Origin: Armatimonadota bacterium
Lineage (GTDB): Bacteria > Armatimonadota > SYMT01
Direction of reading: 5' to 3'
Length of the DNA stretch: 5,949 nt
Assembly (NCBI GenBank): GCA_020696885.1
Contig: JAJFMS010000259.1
Coordinates: 1-5,949, forward strand
Part shown: in pieces, positions 5,441 through 5,949 of the stretch
How positions within the stretch are numbered: position 1 is the first letter of the stretch
Layout of the letters: every line of letters starts with the position of its first letter
The notes under the pieces: generated by a model
What the model saw: the letters and a program-made list of their open reading frames with translations, nothing else
Database searches by the model: none
What the model was told of the DNA's origin: nothing
Translations under genes and position numbers: made by a program

Positions 5441-5594
5441 GTTCCCTGTAGCCGGCGTGTCGCCAGACCGCCGGTGTTTTCGTTCTAGGTGACCGTCGTG
5501 CAAAGCCGAATTGCTCCGGTAACGGGGACGGCTGGGCTGAACGGCTCCGTACACGAGAGCCCCGGCGGTCAGCGACGCGCCGGCTACAGGAAAC
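5441..5594 (+). ncRNA. Large imperfect palindrome: candidate structured RNA or palindromic element of unknown family
   Basis: Arm 5441-5483 pairs with arm 5553-5594 in about 39 pairs: 5441-5443, 5445-5463 (19 consecutive pairs with one U-G), 5466-5474 (9) and 5476-5483 (8). Only two single mismatches and one small asymmetric bulge interrupt it. The 69-base apical part can fold further. AGCCG (5504-5508) pairs with CGGCT (5529-5533) and encloses CTCCG-GTAA-CGGGG (5514-5527), whose loop is a GNRA tetraloop when read on the plus strand. Strand polarity is only weakly supported: the outer stem has three U-G pairs if plus and two if minus. No promoter was found directly upstream, and it lies 70 bases past a terminator with a poor T-tract. 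It was compared by eye with 6S, SRP, RNase P, tmRNA and cobalamin or c-di-GMP riboswitch motifs, and none fits. It could instead be a MITE-like element; no clear target-site duplication is visible. Confidence 0.45.
5462..5476 (+). repeat. 15-bp direct repeat, copy 1 (inside the left palindrome arm)
   Basis: GCCAGACCGCCGGTG occurs here and exactly again at 5632-5646. This copy pairs with 5560-5572 in the palindrome. Confidence 0.85.
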
Positions 5595-5631
5595 AGCATC
5601 ATCGTTCGGAGAGATGCTCCCGTTTTCTATA

Positions 5632-5646
5632 GCCAGACCGCCGGTG
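5632..5646 (+). repeat. 15-bp direct repeat, copy 2 (downstream of the palindrome)
   Basis: This is an exact second copy of GCCAGACCGCCGGTG, 170 bases after the first. Because it is identical, it could pair with 5562-5570 in place of the left arm and offer an alternative fold. Confidence 0.85.
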
Positions 5647-5791
5647 CGCATGACATTCGGGACCCCTCCCACCAAGCCCCAGCCGAGGCGGCGGAGATCA
5701 GCGGGGACCAGACCTCGGTGTCCACCCCGTCCAGGTACCACGTAGCCCGTACTGGCTAGACGCGCCCGGGTGCCCTCCCGTCCACACGCAA

Positions 5792-5823
5792 AACGGCCGC
5801 TCCGGTTTCCCGGAGCGGCCGTT
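5792..5823 (-). terminator. Intrinsic terminator of the right-edge minus-strand gene
   Basis: A 14-bp perfect stem (5792-5805 with 5810-5823) closes on the loop GAAA when read on the minus strand and runs into TTTTGCG there. It lies 22 bases beyond the stop codon at 5846-5848. Confidence 0.85.
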
Positions 5824-5845
5824 CTGACACTGATCTTCGCCAACC

Positions 5846-5949
5846 TTACGGCGCGAACGGATCCCAGGCCTCGCGCTTCCCGGGGAAGCCGGCGGCACAG
5901 CCCGGCCAGGCGGCGGCTGCGTCGTAGTTCGTCTGCGGCTTGGTGCTCT
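5846..5949 (-). CDS. C-terminal end of an unidentified protein, start outside window
   Basis: On the minus strand 34 codons lead to a TAA at 5848-5846, with residues STKPQTNYDAAAAWPGC at the window edge and KREAWDPFAP at the end. Third codon positions are almost all G or C, as in the window's other genes. An intrinsic terminator follows at the right distance, so this is very probably a real gene end. No motif allows a family call: the visible tail is hydrophilic, has one Cys and is rich in Ala, Pro and aromatic residues. It converges on the sigma factor gene. Confidence 0.6.
   Translation of the reverse strand, partial: STKPQTNYDAAAAWPGCAAGFPGKREAWDPFAP

Larger units (their letters stand above)
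5372..5791. other. Intergenic region between convergent terminators, no protein gene seen
   Basis: About 420 bases lie between the sigma factor terminator and the minus-strand terminator at 5792-5823. The region contains the large palindrome at 5441-5594, a small hairpin AGCATC/GATGCT (5595-5600 with 5613-5618) followed by CCCGTTTTC, and a second copy of a 15-base arm segment at 5632-5646. Minus-strand open frames pass through it but cross the palindrome and the terminators, so they are not credible genes. A short minus-strand stretch at 5627-5755 has G/C-ending codons, yet it has no start codon near its 5' end. Confidence 0.6.

Noticed and set aside
5462..5530. Cobalamin or c-di-GMP-I riboswitch
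   Set aside because: AGCCAG...CCGCC and GCAAAGCC recall pieces of the B12 box and the GEMM core, but the B12 box lacks its middle bases and the GEMM tetraloop, receptor and AGCCGGGTTACC segment are absent.
5304..5843. Minus-strand open frames of 179 and 94 codons
   Set aside because: They run through one or both intrinsic terminators and the large palindrome. The hydrophobic start of the shorter one is produced by a palindrome arm.

Overview
The window is high-GC bacterial DNA with strongly G/C-biased third codon positions in the four clear genes. No marker fixes the phylum. A FliA/WhiG-type sigma factor, a PQQ-type sugar dehydrogenase and a tRNA-Arg with a GCG anticodon fit several free-living high-GC phyla; Armatimonadota or a similar soil or environmental lineage is only a guess.

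Layout. Positions 1-981 (minus strand) hold the N-terminal 327 codons of an M20-family metallopeptidase/deacylase that runs off the left edge. It diverges from a plus-strand pair, a TIGR01777-type NAD(P)-binding epimerase (1286-2188) and an exported PQQ-dependent sugar (sorbosone-type) dehydrogenase (2237-3595). The divergent spacer carries a striking array of 8-bp units arranged as a palindrome (1023-1104). A compact RNA unit follows: a near-consensus sigma-70 promoter (3625-3653), tRNA-Arg(GCG) (3671-3743) and a strong intrinsic terminator (3750-3785).

Positions 3786-4443 are about 660 bp of lower-GC, apparently non-coding DNA. They hold promoter-like elements, a weak terminator-like hairpin and a string of small hairpins leading to a FliA/WhiG-family sigma factor (4444-5307). 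That gene ends in a 15-bp perfect terminator stem (5338-5371). On the right edge, the last 34 codons of an unidentified minus-strand gene (5846-5949) end at their own intrinsic terminator (5792-5823).

Between these two convergent terminators lies a 154-bp imperfect palindrome (5441-5594) that can form about 39 base pairs, with a further small hairpin in its loop. One arm segment is duplicated 170 bp downstream. No known RNA family or mobile element was recognised there, and it is the best candidate for something undescribed. The genes are mostly housekeeping or accessory enzymes and do not form one obvious pathway. The epimerase and dehydrogenase may be co-transcribed; the sigma factor appears to be an independent unit with a long, structured upstream region.
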